This document shows, piece by piece, positions 17,604 through 26,217 of a DNA stretch of 64,000 nucleotides (position 1 is its first letter; the number at the start of each line of letters is the position of its first letter). This DNA comes from Actinokineospora baliensis (lineage in GTDB: Bacteria > Actinomycetota > Actinomycetes > Mycobacteriales > Pseudonocardiaceae). The notes beneath the pieces are model-generated. The model was not told the DNA's origin and did not search any database. It saw only the letters and a list, made by a program, of their open reading frames with translations. A program made the position numbers and the translations under genes. Location of the stretch: the NCBI RefSeq assembly GCF_016907695.1, contig NZ_JAFBCK010000001.1, positions 6,188,001 to 6,252,000 on the forward strand, given 5' to 3'.

Positions 17604-18544
17604 GCGGCGCTCCCCGCCCTGGGCGCAAGCCGGAACGCGGCCACGTCGGCCAGCAGGTTCACCAGCACGGTCGTCACCCCGAACAGCACCGCGAGCCCTT
17701 GCACGACCGGCATGTCCCGCCCGGCGACCGCGTCCACCAACGACGTCCCCAGGCCGGGGATGACGAACACCGCCTCCACCACGATGACCCCACCGAGCAA
17801 CCAATCCGTCGTTCGAGCCAGCTGCTGCACCGCGGGCGCCAAGGCGTTCGGCAGCGCGTGCGCGTAGTCCACCCGCGCGCGCGACAGCCCCAGCCTGCGC
17901 GCGTGCCGCACGTAATCCGACGCGAGGGCATCCACCATGGCCGCGCGCACCAACCGCGTCACCGCGCACAACGGACGGGCCAGCAACACGAGCACTGGCA
18001 GCACCAACACCGCCGGGTCCGCCAACGGATCAGCGCCCAGCGCGGTCGGCGGCAACCACCCCAGTCGCACCCCGAACAACGCCACCAGCACGATCGCCAG
18101 CGCGAACTCCGGCACCGCGTGCAACCCGATCGTCACCGCCGTGACCACCCGGTCGGCCCGGCCACCTGCCCGGCGGGCCACGAACACCCCGAGCAGCACC
18201 GACGACGGCACCAGCAGCAGCATGGTCAGCCCGGCGAGCAGGAGCGTCGTGGGCAGCCCGTCGGCGAGGAACTGCGCCACCGGTCTGCCCGACACCAGCG
18301 ACTCGCCGAGATCACCGCGCAGCAGCCCGAGGAACCACTCGCCGAACCGGGTGACCAGCGGCTGGTCGAGCCCCATGGCGGCGCGGATCGCCTCGACCCG
18401 CGCCGGGTCCGGGTTGTCCCCGGCCAGCGCGACCGCCGCGTCGCCGGGCAGGGCCTCCACCAGCAGGAACACCGCGACCAGCACGGCGAGGACCTGGACG
18501 AGACCCAGCAGCAGCCTGCGGCCGGTGTACCGGCCCAGGCTCAC
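17600..18544 (-). CDS. ABC transporter permease, DppB/NikB type
   Basis: A 314-residue permease with a GTG start overlapping the stop of the binding-protein gene (GTGA). The N-terminus (YTGRRLLLGLVQVLAVLVAVFLLVEALPGD) is the classical DppB signature: one helix followed by a large periplasmic loop. Further helices and the EAA motif (VRHARRLGLSRARVDYAHALPNAL) follow. It pairs with the DppC-like permease just downstream. Confidence 0.9.
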   Translation of the reverse strand: MSLGRYTGRRLLLGLVQVLAVLVAVFLLVEALPGDAAVALAGDNPDPARVEAIRAAMGLDQPLVTRFGEWFLGLLRGDLGESLVSGRPVAQFLADGLPTTLLLAGLTMLLLVPSSVLLGVFVARRAGGRADRVVTAVTIGLHAVPEFALAIVLVALFGVRLGWLPPTALGADPLADPAVLVLPVLVLLARPLCAVTRLVRAAMVDALASDYVRHARRLGLSRARVDYAHALPNALAPAVQQLARTTDWLLGGVIVVEAVFVIPGLGTSLVDAVAGRDMPVVQGLAVLFGVTTVLVNLLADVAAFRLAPRAGSAA

Positions 18545-20073
18545 CGCAGCCACACGCGGTCGAACCTCGCCCAGTCGAGGCTGTTGGCGGGGGCGGTGAG
18601 CACGCCGTCGACCGCCGCCGAGGTGCCGACCACCCAGTCCGCGAAGCCCCACACCAGGTAGCCGCCCTCGGCGTGCAGGGTGCGTTGCATCTCCCGGTAC
18701 ACCGAGTCCCGCGCCGAACTGTCCAGTGTGGACACGGCCTTGTCGTACATCGCGTCGAACTCGGGCCGGGCCCACTTGGTGACGTTGGTGGTCGACTTCG
18801 ACAGCAGCCGCTGCGACACGTGCGACTCGATCGGCATCGCACCAGAGCGGAAGCTCGACAGCGAGCCGTTCTTGAGCGTGTCGGCCCAGAAGGTGTCCTT
18901 GTCCCCCACCGCGACCTCGATGGTGATGCCCGCCTGCTTGGCCTGGTCGGCGAACACGGTCGCCGCCTCGACGAACCCGGTCGCCGCCTCCGAGGTGTTC
19001 AGCGGGACCTTCAGGCCCTCCGCGCCCGCGCGCTTGATCAGGAACCGCGCCTTGTCGAGGTCGCGGGTGCGCTGCGGGATGTCGTCGGCGTAGTGCAGGT
19101 ACCCCTTGCCGTACAGGTCGTTGGCGACCTGGCCCGAGCCCGACAGCACCGACTCGACCAGCTGCGGCCGGTCGGCGAGCAGGAACATCGCCTCGCGCAG
19201 GTCGCGGTTGTCGAAGGGCGGCCGGTCGACCTTCATCGCGAAGGCCTGGATCCCGCTGTTGGGCGAACGCAGGATCTTGACCCGGCCGCCCGCCTCGTGT
19301 GCGCGCGCGGTCACCGGGGACAGGTCGTGCGCGTACTCGACCTGTCCGGCCAGCAGCGCGTTGACCCGCGCCGACTCCTCGTTGGCCAGCACGAACTCCA
19401 GCTCGTCGAGGTGCGCGGCGCCCTCCCAGTAGCCCGGGTAGCGCTTGAGCAGCGTCGAGCGGCCGGGCGCGAACGAGACGAACGAGAACGGGCCGGAGCC
19501 GACCGGCTTGGTGAAGTCCTCTGTGGACTCCGGGGTGATGTACGCGGAGAAGGTGGCCAGCACGTTCGGGAACTCGACGTAGGGACGGCTGAGGGTGAAC
19601 TCGACGGTCCGGTCGTCGACCGCGCGGCTGGCCTTGAGGTCGATCACCGCGAGGCTGGCCTTCGCGCGGAAGGCCCGCTTCGGGTCGAGGATCCTGGCGT
19701 AGCTGGCCAGGACGTCGGCGGCGCGCACCGGTCTGCCGTCGTGGAAGGTCGCTTGCCGCAGGGTGACCCGCCAGACGGAGGCGTCCGCGTTCGGCTCCCA
19801 CTTCTCGGCGAGCCGGGGCACCGGGGTCAGGTCGGCGCCGAAGTCGGCGAGCTTGTCGTACAACGCCTTGGCGCGGGCCGCCTCCACGAACAGACTCGCC
19901 ATGTGCGGGTCCAGGACCTCCTTGGCCCCACCACCGGCGAACGCCGCCCGCAGCCTGCCGCCCGCTCGGGGTCCGGACGCGGCGGGCTCGGTGGACGCGC
20001 AGCCCGCGAGGGCCAGACCACCGGCGAGAGCGAGGAAACCACGACGGCGCAGGGTGGGGAACGGGTCGGACAC
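18541..20073 (-). CDS. ABC substrate-binding lipoprotein, family 5 (peptide/nickel/metallophore type)
   Basis: A 510-residue solute-binding protein with a GTG start behind GGAGG. The signal carries a twin-arginine-like RRRGFLALAGG and a lipobox LAGC with Cys25, so a lipid-anchored extracellular protein is expected. The SBP_bac_5 fold is visible (PRLAEKWEPNADASVWRVTL, FHDGRPVRAADVLASY, VGSGPFSFVSF, YPGYWEGAAHLDELEF). Family members bind peptides, nickel complexes or opine-type metallophores such as staphylopine (CntA). The ligand cannot be read from sequence, but the biosynthetic and export genes upstream suggest the operon's own product. Confidence 0.9.
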   Translation of the reverse strand: MSDPFPTLRRRGFLALAGGLALAGCASTEPAASGPRAGGRLRAAFAGGGAKEVLDPHMASLFVEAARAKALYDKLADFGADLTPVPRLAEKWEPNADASVWRVTLRQATFHDGRPVRAADVLASYARILDPKRAFRAKASLAVIDLKASRAVDDRTVEFTLSRPYVEFPNVLATFSAYITPESTEDFTKPVGSGPFSFVSFAPGRSTLLKRYPGYWEGAAHLDELEFVLANEESARVNALLAGQVEYAHDLSPVTARAHEAGGRVKILRSPNSGIQAFAMKVDRPPFDNRDLREAMFLLADRPQLVESVLSGSGQVANDLYGKGYLHYADDIPQRTRDLDKARFLIKRAGAEGLKVPLNTSEAATGFVEAATVFADQAKQAGITIEVAVGDKDTFWADTLKNGSLSSFRSGAMPIESHVSQRLLSKSTTNVTKWARPEFDAMYDKAVSTLDSSARDSVYREMQRTLHAEGGYLVWGFADWVVGTSAAVDGVLTAPANSLDWARFDRVWLR

Positions 20074-20090
20074 GGGAGCCTCCGGGGTGA

Positions 20091-20870
20091 CTAGCGGGGA
20101 CGGGAGCGGGCGACCAGGTGCAGGCGGTCGCCGGAGAGGGCGCGGGACAGGGTGGCGTCGGCCGTCCACGGCGGGTCGGTGCGCGGGCCTGGCTCGTCGA
20201 ACAGGGCGAGCACCTCGAACCCGGCGGACTCCAGGTGCGCGCGCAGCTCCAGCGGGAACAGCAGCCGCCATGCGGTTTCCTCCACCAGCGGGTCGACCTC
20301 GCCGGTCCATGTCCACTCGCGACACCGGCGCAGCAGCTGGTTGGCGTGATCGATCCATAACCGGGTGCGGGCGGTGTAGGCGACGCCGTCCCAGCAGACG
20401 GTGCGGGTGGTGACCTCGTTGAGCAGTTCGGTGTTGCCGAGGAAGAAGGCGCCGTTGCGCATCTCGGCGATCAGCAGGCCACCGGGTTCGAGGTGCGCTC
20501 GGCAGCCGTCGAGGAAGGCCCGCAGGTCGGTGTTGGTGTGGCAGTAGAGCAGCGCGCTGTCCAAACAGGTCACCACGTCCACGGTGGTGTCGAGGTCCAT
20601 CGCGCGCATGTCGGCGTGCCGGAAGTCCACGCCGGGGTGGCGGGCGGCGGCGAACTCCAGCATCGCCGGCGACAGGTCCACGCCGGTGACCTTGTACCCG
20701 AGCCCGGCGAGGTACCCGGCGTCGCGACCGGTGCCGCAGCCCACGTCCAGCACCCGGGTCCCGCCGCCGAAGCGGGTGACGAGGTCGTGCGCGAAGCGGG
20801 CGGCGAGGTGCTCCGGGTCGGGGAAGCGCCGCTCGTAGAGCTCGGGGTTGTCGGTCAGGAAGTTGCCCAT
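20091..20870 (-). CDS. Class I SAM-dependent methyltransferase
   Basis: A 259-residue Rossmann-fold methyltransferase. SAM motif I is RVLDVGCGTGRDAGYLAGLG, motif II VTGVDLSPAMLEFA, and the DMRAMDLD and DVVTCLDSALLY segments follow. Its ATG lies inside the end of the MFS gene (16-base overlap), and 17 bases separate its stop from the binding-protein start. It probably tailors the small molecule made by the operon by N-, O- or C-methylation; the acceptor is unknown. Confidence 0.88.
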   Translation of the reverse strand: MGNFLTDNPELYERRFPDPEHLAARFAHDLVTRFGGGTRVLDVGCGTGRDAGYLAGLGYKVTGVDLSPAMLEFAAARHPGVDFRHADMRAMDLDTTVDVVTCLDSALLYCHTNTDLRAFLDGCRAHLEPGGLLIAEMRNGAFFLGNTELLNEVTTRTVCWDGVAYTARTRLWIDHANQLLRRCREWTWTGEVDPLVEETAWRLLFPLELRAHLESAGFEVLALFDEPGPRTDPPWTADATLSRALSGDRLHLVARSRPR

Positions 20871-22030
20871 GTCGCCGTCCTCTCCGGAATCCGCGTGGTC
20901 GCCGCGCAGAGCACACCGACGGCGGCACACACCAGGCACGCCCACCAGCCGCCCGCGTCGCTCACCCACCCCACCAGCACCGTCGTCACCGCGGCGACAG
21001 CGCCGGAGACGAGGTAGAAGACCCCGAAGTACGTGCCGGTGACCCGTTCCCCGCCGAACGCGGGCACCAGCTCGTAGACGAACGGCTGCGCGATCATCGT
21101 GCCGATCGCCAGCCCCAGCACCGCGATGACGACCCCGGGGACCGCCAGCACGGGCCACAGGTAGGACAGGGCGGGCGCGAGGAACCCGAGACCCATCACC
21201 AGCAGCCCGCAAGCGATCGCGCGCTGCCGGGAGGCGTTGGCCAACCGCCGCGTGATCCGCACCTGGCCGACCAGGGTGACCACAGTGGACAGCACGAACA
21301 CACCCGCGACGCTGCCCGCCCAGCCGGTCGCCCGGCTCGCCTCGAACGGCAGCACCAGGTAGAGCTGGTTCTGCGACGAGAAGATGCCCGCGGCGGCGAG
21401 GGTGAACACCATGAACGGTCGATTCGCCAAGCACGCCTTGACATCGGCGAACACCGAGTTCGGCGCGGGCGGTACGGCGCGCGCGGGCAGCACCAGCGCC
21501 TGGATGACGGTCAGCAGGGCGAAGATGCCCGCCGCCACCGCGGCCGAGAGCCGGAAGTCGACCAGCAGCAGGACACTGCCCAGCACCGGACCGAGCAGCG
21601 CGCCCGCTTGGGCGTAGACGGAGAACAGCGCAAACGCTTCCGCGCGCCGTTCCGGTGGTGCCTCCACGGCGATGTAGGCGCGGACGGCCGGGTTGAACAG
21701 CGCACCCGCCACCCCGCTGAGAACCGCTGCGGCGATCAGGACCGCGGGCGAGTCCCCGACCGCGAAGAGTCCGAACCCGACAGTGCGGACACCGCAGCCC
21801 GCGATGATGACCCCGCGCACGCCGAGCCGGTCGGCCGCGGTTCCGCCGAGCAGGAACAGGCCCTGCTGGCTGAGGTTGCGCACGCCGAGCACCACGCCGA
21901 CCAGGGCGGCGGACAGGCCCAGGTCCTCGGTCATGTGCATCGCCAGGTACGGGATGAGCAGGTAGAAGCCGGTGTTGACGCCGAACTGGTTGACCAACAG
22001 CACGCGCACCGGCAGGGGGAAGGACCTCAC
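20855..22030 (-). CDS. MFS efflux transporter
   Basis: A 391-residue protein with 12 predicted helices and a GTG start overlapping the epimerase stop (GTGA). The motif-A-like loop after helix 2 is present (LGGTAADRLGVRGVI), and helix 4-5 shows VLSGVAGALFNPAVRAY. Its position between biosynthetic genes and an importer resembles the exporter CntE in the staphylopine operon and MFS exporters of siderophore clusters. It is predicted to export the operon's product. Confidence 0.88.
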   Translation of the reverse strand: MRSFPLPVRVLLVNQFGVNTGFYLLIPYLAMHMTEDLGLSAALVGVVLGVRNLSQQGLFLLGGTAADRLGVRGVIIAGCGVRTVGFGLFAVGDSPAVLIAAAVLSGVAGALFNPAVRAYIAVEAPPERRAEAFALFSVYAQAGALLGPVLGSVLLLVDFRLSAAVAAGIFALLTVIQALVLPARAVPPAPNSVFADVKACLANRPFMVFTLAAAGIFSSQNQLYLVLPFEASRATGWAGSVAGVFVLSTVVTLVGQVRITRRLANASRQRAIACGLLVMGLGFLAPALSYLWPVLAVPGVVIAVLGLAIGTMIAQPFVYELVPAFGGERVTGTYFGVFYLVSGAVAAVTTVLVGWVSDAGGWWACLVCAAVGVLCAATTRIPERTATWATS

Positions 22031-23025
22031 CGGCGCGCCACTCCCCAGCCGGGGCCGCCGCGCAACCGCAGCACACCGTCGTCACCGCCGAGGCCGGTCC
22101 ACGGGTCCTCGGCCAGCAGCAGGTGACCGTCGAGGTCCAGCCACCGCGCGTGCCCGCTCAGGTGCACGGCGGGGGCCAGCCCCAGCGAACTGGACACCAG
22201 GCAGCCGAGCAGCACGTCCAACCCGGCGGCCTTGGCCGCTTCGATCGCGGCGAGCGCCTGCGTTGGCCCGCCGAACTTGGCGAGCTTGATGTTGACCCCG
22301 TCGACGACACCCGCCAGGTCGGTGACGTCCTCGACGGTCGTCACGTCCTCGTCGGCGACCACCGGGATCGGCGACCGGGCGGTGACCCAGGCCAACTGGT
22401 CGCGTTGTCCCGGCGCGATCGGCTGCTCGACGAGCTCCACCCGCGACGGCGCGACCGCGTCGAGCAGCCGGACCGCTTCGTCGGCCGTCCAGCCGCCGTT
22501 GGGGTCGAGCAGGATCTGGGCTTCGGGCACGGCAGCGCGCACCTCGGCGACCCTGGCCACGTCGTCCGGCGCCCCCGCCTTGACCTTGATGACCCGGAAA
22601 CCCTTGGCAGCCAACGCCGCGGCGGCCTCACCAGCCGGGACACCGAGTCCGACCGTGCGCGCGGTGGGCTTGTCCACCCACCGGGGAAGGCCGAACAGCT
22701 CGTGCGCCGGGACCCCGGTGCGCACAGCCGCGAGTTCCCACAGGGCGGCGTCCACCCCGGCCCGCACACCCGGGTGCAGCGTGTTCCACAGCCGCTCGTC
22801 CGGCGTCCAGTGCTCGTCGGTGAGCGTGGCGGCGACCGAGGCCAGCTGGCTGGTGATCGCCGCCTTGTCGAGTCCGTAGTAGACACTGGTGATGATCTCG
22901 CCGCGGCCCACGGCGCCGTCGTGCGACAGGCTGACCTCGATCGCGTCCCGCTCGGTCATCACCGACCGGGAGATGCGCAGCGGTTCGGCCAGCCGCAACG
23001 TCGTGCGGGCCCAGTCCAGCCTCAT
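22027..23025 (-). CDS. Enolase-superfamily dipeptide epimerase
   Basis: A 332-residue protein of the MR/MLE subgroup. Catalytic and metal residues are visible: VIKVKAG (K-x-K base), LLDPNGGW (Asp), VELVEQP (Glu), VVADEDV (Asp) and GVNIKLAKFGG (the opposite base Lys). This set matches L-Ala-D/L-Glu-type dipeptide epimerases. The ATG overlaps the stop of the PLP-enzyme gene. Within this operon it could set the configuration of an amino-acid unit after ligation by the ATP-grasp enzyme; cell-wall peptide recycling is the alternative and would fit a lone gene better. Confidence 0.85.
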   Translation of the reverse strand: MRLDWARTTLRLAEPLRISRSVMTERDAIEVSLSHDGAVGRGEIITSVYYGLDKAAITSQLASVAATLTDEHWTPDERLWNTLHPGVRAGVDAALWELAAVRTGVPAHELFGLPRWVDKPTARTVGLGVPAGEAAAALAAKGFRVIKVKAGAPDDVARVAEVRAAVPEAQILLDPNGGWTADEAVRLLDAVAPSRVELVEQPIAPGQRDQLAWVTARSPIPVVADEDVTTVEDVTDLAGVVDGVNIKLAKFGGPTQALAAIEAAKAAGLDVLLGCLVSSSLGLAPAVHLSGHARWLDLDGHLLLAEDPWTGLGGDDGVLRLRGGPGWGVARR

Positions 23026-24062
23026 GCCGGGACCCCGAGCGGATCGGCCACGACCGCGCACCGCGACCACCGGCTCAGCGGCGCCGCGGCCGGGTCGGCG
23101 ACCTCGACCGGGTGCCCGCACGGGCGGCCCAGCAGCCCCCGCGCCCGGCAGAACTGGTCGTCGAAGATCGAGTCCAGGTATCGGTGCACCCCGTCGGGGA
23201 ACACGGTCACCACGACCGCCGCCGGGTCGACCCTGGCCACCCACGCGGCGACCAGCGCCACCGCGCCGGTGCTCCAGCCACCGCTGACGAACCCGTCGCG
23301 GGCCAGTCTGCGGCAGGCGTCGACGACCTCGACCGGACCGAGCCAGTGCACCTCGTCGAACTCGCGGTAGGCGACGTTGCGCGGGTGGATGCTGCTGCCC
23401 AGCCCGCGCATCACCCTGGGCAGCGCGGGCTGCCCGAAGATCGTCGAGCCCACCGCGTCGACCCCGATCAGCCGCACGCCGGGCCGGTGCCTGCGCAGCT
23501 CGGCGGCGATGCCCGCGCTGTGCCCGCCGGTGCCGACGCTGCACACCAGGACGTCGATGCGGTCGAGGTCGTCGATGAGCTCGCGGGCGAGGGCCGCGTA
23601 CCCCGCCGGGTTGGCCGGGTTGTTGTACTGGTCGGGCCAGTAGGCGCGGGGGACCTCGGCCAGCACCGCGTGCAGCCGGTCGAGCCGGGCGCGCTGCCAA
23701 CCACCGCTGGGGTGCGGGTGGGCGACCACCTCCAGGCGGGCGCCGTGCGCGGTGAGCAGCGCCCGCATGCCGGGCTCCAACTCGTCGTCGACGACCAGGA
23801 TCACCGGGTGGCCCAACGCCTGCCCGGCGAACGCCAGCCCGAGACCGAGGGTGCCGCTGGTGGACTCGACGACCGGCGCGCCGGGCGCGAGCCTGCCGTC
23901 CGACTTGGCCGCGAGCAGCATCGACGTCGCCGCACGGGCCTTCATCCCGCCGGCGCCCAGGCTCTCCAGCTTCGCCCAGAACCCGCCGTGCGGGTGCGGC
24001 AACGGCGTGGTGACTCGGGCCAACGGGGTGCCGCCGACGAGGTCGAGCAGTTCCGGCCTCAC
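23022..24062 (-). CDS. PLP-dependent fold-type II enzyme, cysteine-synthase family
   Basis: A 346-residue protein with a GTG start overlapping the DUF364 stop (GTGA). Lys41 in GAGGMKARAA is the expected Schiff-base lysine and STSGTLG is the phosphate/substrate loop, variants of the canonical NPGGSxKDR and TSGNTG motifs. The glycine loop is VCSVGTGGHSAG. Family members form O-acetylserine-derived amino acids by beta-replacement, including 2,3-diaminopropionate precursors (SbnA) in siderophore pathways. The altered motifs argue against housekeeping cysteine synthesis. It probably supplies a non-proteinogenic amino acid to the operon product. Confidence 0.85.
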   Translation of the reverse strand: MRPELLDLVGGTPLARVTTPLPHPHGGFWAKLESLGAGGMKARAATSMLLAAKSDGRLAPGAPVVESTSGTLGLGLAFAGQALGHPVILVVDDELEPGMRALLTAHGARLEVVAHPHPSGGWQRARLDRLHAVLAEVPRAYWPDQYNNPANPAGYAALARELIDDLDRIDVLVCSVGTGGHSAGIAAELRRHRPGVRLIGVDAVGSTIFGQPALPRVMRGLGSSIHPRNVAYREFDEVHWLGPVEVVDACRRLARDGFVSGGWSTGAVALVAAWVARVDPAAVVVTVFPDGVHRYLDSIFDDQFCRARGLLGRPCGHPVEVADPAAAPLSRWSRCAVVADPLGVPA

Positions 24063-24841
24063 CGCGGCACCCGGTACCGGTGCAGCACGGTCGGACCGCC
24101 GTCGAGCCAGAAGAACGGGTACGGCTCGGCGCAGATCGCCGCGATGCCGTCGAGCCGGGGCAGCACCGCGCTCGCCGTCTGCGCGAACATCACCAGCGGC
24201 ACACCGCGCGCGGCGGCCTTGTCCCGCAACGCCTCGAAGGTCCCGTTCCCCACCGTCATCCCGGTCGCGAGCACGGCGTCGCACCCGTCGAGGTCGGCGT
24301 CGTCGGTGATCGGCTCGCCCCACTCGGTGGTGCCGCCGCGCAGGTCGCACGGCCGGTACCGCACGCCGCGCTCGCGCAGGTGGTGCAGCAACGAGTTCAC
24401 CACGCCGACCACGAGCACCCGCTGCCCGCGCTGGGCACCGAGCAGGTCGACCACGAAACCGGCCCTGGTCAACGACTTCTCCAGCGACGTCCCCGCCGGG
24501 ACCCGCACGCTGTCGGTGGCGTGCTCCTCGTGCGGCCGCGCCGCCATGAGGTACGCGTCCAGCGCGGCCACCCGCACCGCGAGGTCCGGGTGGTCGAACA
24601 GGGCGTCCACTGTGGATCCGACGCAGTCCTGCACCAGGTCGTCGTCCACCGCGCCCGGTTCCACCGCGCACGACCCGACCGCCTTGCCGACGCGCAGGCT
24701 CAGCACGTGGTTGCGGTACCCGGTCCCCCGCGTGCTGTGCCGAACACCTTGGCGCGTCACGAATCCGACGCTGACCTCGGCGTCGAGCGCCCCGAACCGA
24801 CCGAGGCGCGCCTGGTCGATGAGCTCGTCGACGACGCTCAT
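24059..24841 (-). CDS. DUF4213/DUF364 protein (putative heavy-metal chelation family)
   Basis: A 260-residue protein. Residues 1-95 fit the DUF4213 enolase-N-terminal-like domain and about 115-255 the DUF364 Rossmann-like domain (RVLVVGVVNSLLHHLRERG; CDAVLATGMTVGNGTFEALRDKA; VMFAQTASAVLPRL). The family is named for a proposed role in metal chelation, but its biochemistry is not established. ATGA couples it to the ATP-grasp gene upstream and GTGA to the PLP enzyme downstream. It could bind a metal-substrate complex or act as an NAD/SAM-type Rossmann enzyme. The family call is good, the function open. Confidence 0.78.
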   Translation of the reverse strand: MSVVDELIDQARLGRFGALDAEVSVGFVTRQGVRHSTRGTGYRNHVLSLRVGKAVGSCAVEPGAVDDDLVQDCVGSTVDALFDHPDLAVRVAALDAYLMAARPHEEHATDSVRVPAGTSLEKSLTRAGFVVDLLGAQRGQRVLVVGVVNSLLHHLRERGVRYRPCDLRGGTTEWGEPITDDADLDGCDAVLATGMTVGNGTFEALRDKAAARGVPLVMFAQTASAVLPRLDGIAAICAEPYPFFWLDGGPTVLHRYRVPR

Positions 24842-26082
24842 CCCGCGTACCGGACCTTGAGCCCGGCCACCAACTCCTCGACCCGCGCCCTGGCCCCGAG
24901 CCCGAACCGGTCCACCACCATGGCGTGCCCGAGGTAGGTGTTGTTGCTGGTCGGCTCCCCCGCCGCGTGACCGGCGGGTTTCACCGCCCACTCCACGACA
25001 TCCGGTGCCGCGAGCGCGTCGACGCCGTCGATCTCAGCCACCACTCCCCGGTGCGGCGGCAGCAGGAACGCCACCGCGGCACTGCGCGCCCCGGTCGTGG
25101 CCGCCACCACCTCCGGCGTTTCCCCGAGCGCCAGGCGGGCGTGCAGCATCGGCAGGTCGACACCTGTGGTGCGCCGGACGAGTTCGGTGATCCGGTTGCC
25201 CGCCGGGCGCGGGTTGACCTCGACGACCTTGGGGCCGCGCGAGGTCAGCTTGATCTCGGTGTGCCCCACGACGCGGTCCAACCCCAGCGCCTCGATCGCC
25301 GCGACCGCGGTTTCGGTCACCAGCGCCGTTTCCGCCGCCGTGAGGTCGGCCGGGAACATGTGTCCACTTTCGACGAACCAGGGCGCGCCGACGATCGACT
25401 TGTCCGTCACGCCGACCACCGTCGTCTCGCCGTTGGCCGTGACCGTCTCGACGCTGACTTCCGGTCCGTCGAGCAGTTCTTCCACCAGGACAGCGGAACT
25501 GCGCACCTGTTGCCGCGCGTTGACCGGGAACCCCTGCAGCGCGCGGACCGCCTCGCCCAACTCGGTCTCGTTGGTGACCACCCGCACGAACATCCCCGCG
25601 CACAGGTCGACCGGCTTCACCACCACGGGGAACCCGATCCGCCGGGCCGCGAGCACGACCTCGTCCCACCCGCCGGTCACGGCGAACTCCGGACCCGGAA
25701 CCCCCGCCCGGCCGAGGACCTCCCTCGTGAGGTCCTTGCGGCAGGCCCGTTCCACGGCTTCCGGTGCCGCGCCGGGCAACCCCAGCCGCTGCGCGATCCT
25801 GGCCACGGTCGGCAGGTAGTAGTCGCAGGAGCTGAACACGCCGTCGAACTCCAGGGCGCGGTGCAGGGCGGCGACGTGCTCGAGGAGGGGTTCGACGTCG
25901 TTGGTCTCGGCGGTGAGCACGTTGTCCGCGGCGAGCAGGGGGTGCGGGCCGGGGCCGGAGCGCAGGTAGTGCTGCAGGTCCCTGGTCAAGAAGCTGAACC
26001 GGTGACCGGCCTCGCGCACCGCCCTGGGCAGCAGGGTGCTCATCGCCCCGACCCAGCTCTCCACCATCAACAGGTGCCCCAC
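24838..26082 (-). CDS. ATP-grasp ligase (amino-acid/peptide ligase type), first gene of the operon
   Basis: A 414-residue protein with a GTG start behind GAGGAG. The N-terminal pre-ATP-grasp region is followed by the ATP-grasp core: GFPVVVKPVDLCAGMFV (nucleotide-binding lysine), VLVEELLDGPEVSVETV and KVVEVNPRPAGNRI (Mg-binding Glu/Asn). The layout matches carboxylate-amine ligases of the BacD/L-amino-acid ligase type, which join amino acids via acyl phosphates. It is predicted to make the amide bond of the operon's product. A Fur/Zur-like inverted repeat lies 38-52 bases upstream of the start. Confidence 0.85.
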   Translation of the reverse strand: MGHLLMVESWVGAMSTLLPRAVREAGHRFSFLTRDLQHYLRSGPGPHPLLAADNVLTAETNDVEPLLEHVAALHRALEFDGVFSSCDYYLPTVARIAQRLGLPGAAPEAVERACRKDLTREVLGRAGVPGPEFAVTGGWDEVVLAARRIGFPVVVKPVDLCAGMFVRVVTNETELGEAVRALQGFPVNARQQVRSSAVLVEELLDGPEVSVETVTANGETTVVGVTDKSIVGAPWFVESGHMFPADLTAAETALVTETAVAAIEALGLDRVVGHTEIKLTSRGPKVVEVNPRPAGNRITELVRRTTGVDLPMLHARLALGETPEVVAATTGARSAAVAFLLPPHRGVVAEIDGVDALAAPDVVEWAVKPAGHAAGEPTSNNTYLGHAMVVDRFGLGARARVEELVAGLKVRYAG

Positions 26083-26119
26083 GACGCTCCTCAGCTACCG
26101 ACCCGACATCGGCCGCCAA

Positions 26120-26134
26120 CGATAACCATTGTCG
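26120..26134 (-). promoter_or_regulatory. Fur/Zur-like 7-1-7 operator at the 11-gene operon promoter
   Basis: CGATAACCATTGTCG is a 7-1-7 inverted repeat: CGATAAC and the reverse complement of ATTGTCG (CGACAAT) match at five of seven positions, the others being pyrimidine swaps. It resembles the Fur-family consensus GATAAT-N-ATTATC. On the minus strand it overlaps a possible -10 (GACAAT) placed 16 bases after a weak -35 (TTCTGA). A perfect 10-bp palindrome, TTGTCGACAA, overlaps at 26129-26138. The metal and the regulator are inferred. Confidence 0.45.
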
Positions 26135-26217
26135 ACAACCGCGTATAGATCAGAACTGTGCATATGTCGCGTGAGGACACCGCGCCCTAGCGCGGCGAGA
26201 AGAGGGTCGAACGAGGA

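Noticed and set aside
26083..26217. IdeR/DtxR iron box before the ATP-grasp operon
   Set aside because: The TTAGGTTAGCCTAACCTAA-type pattern is absent; the visible dyad fits Fur/Zur geometry better.
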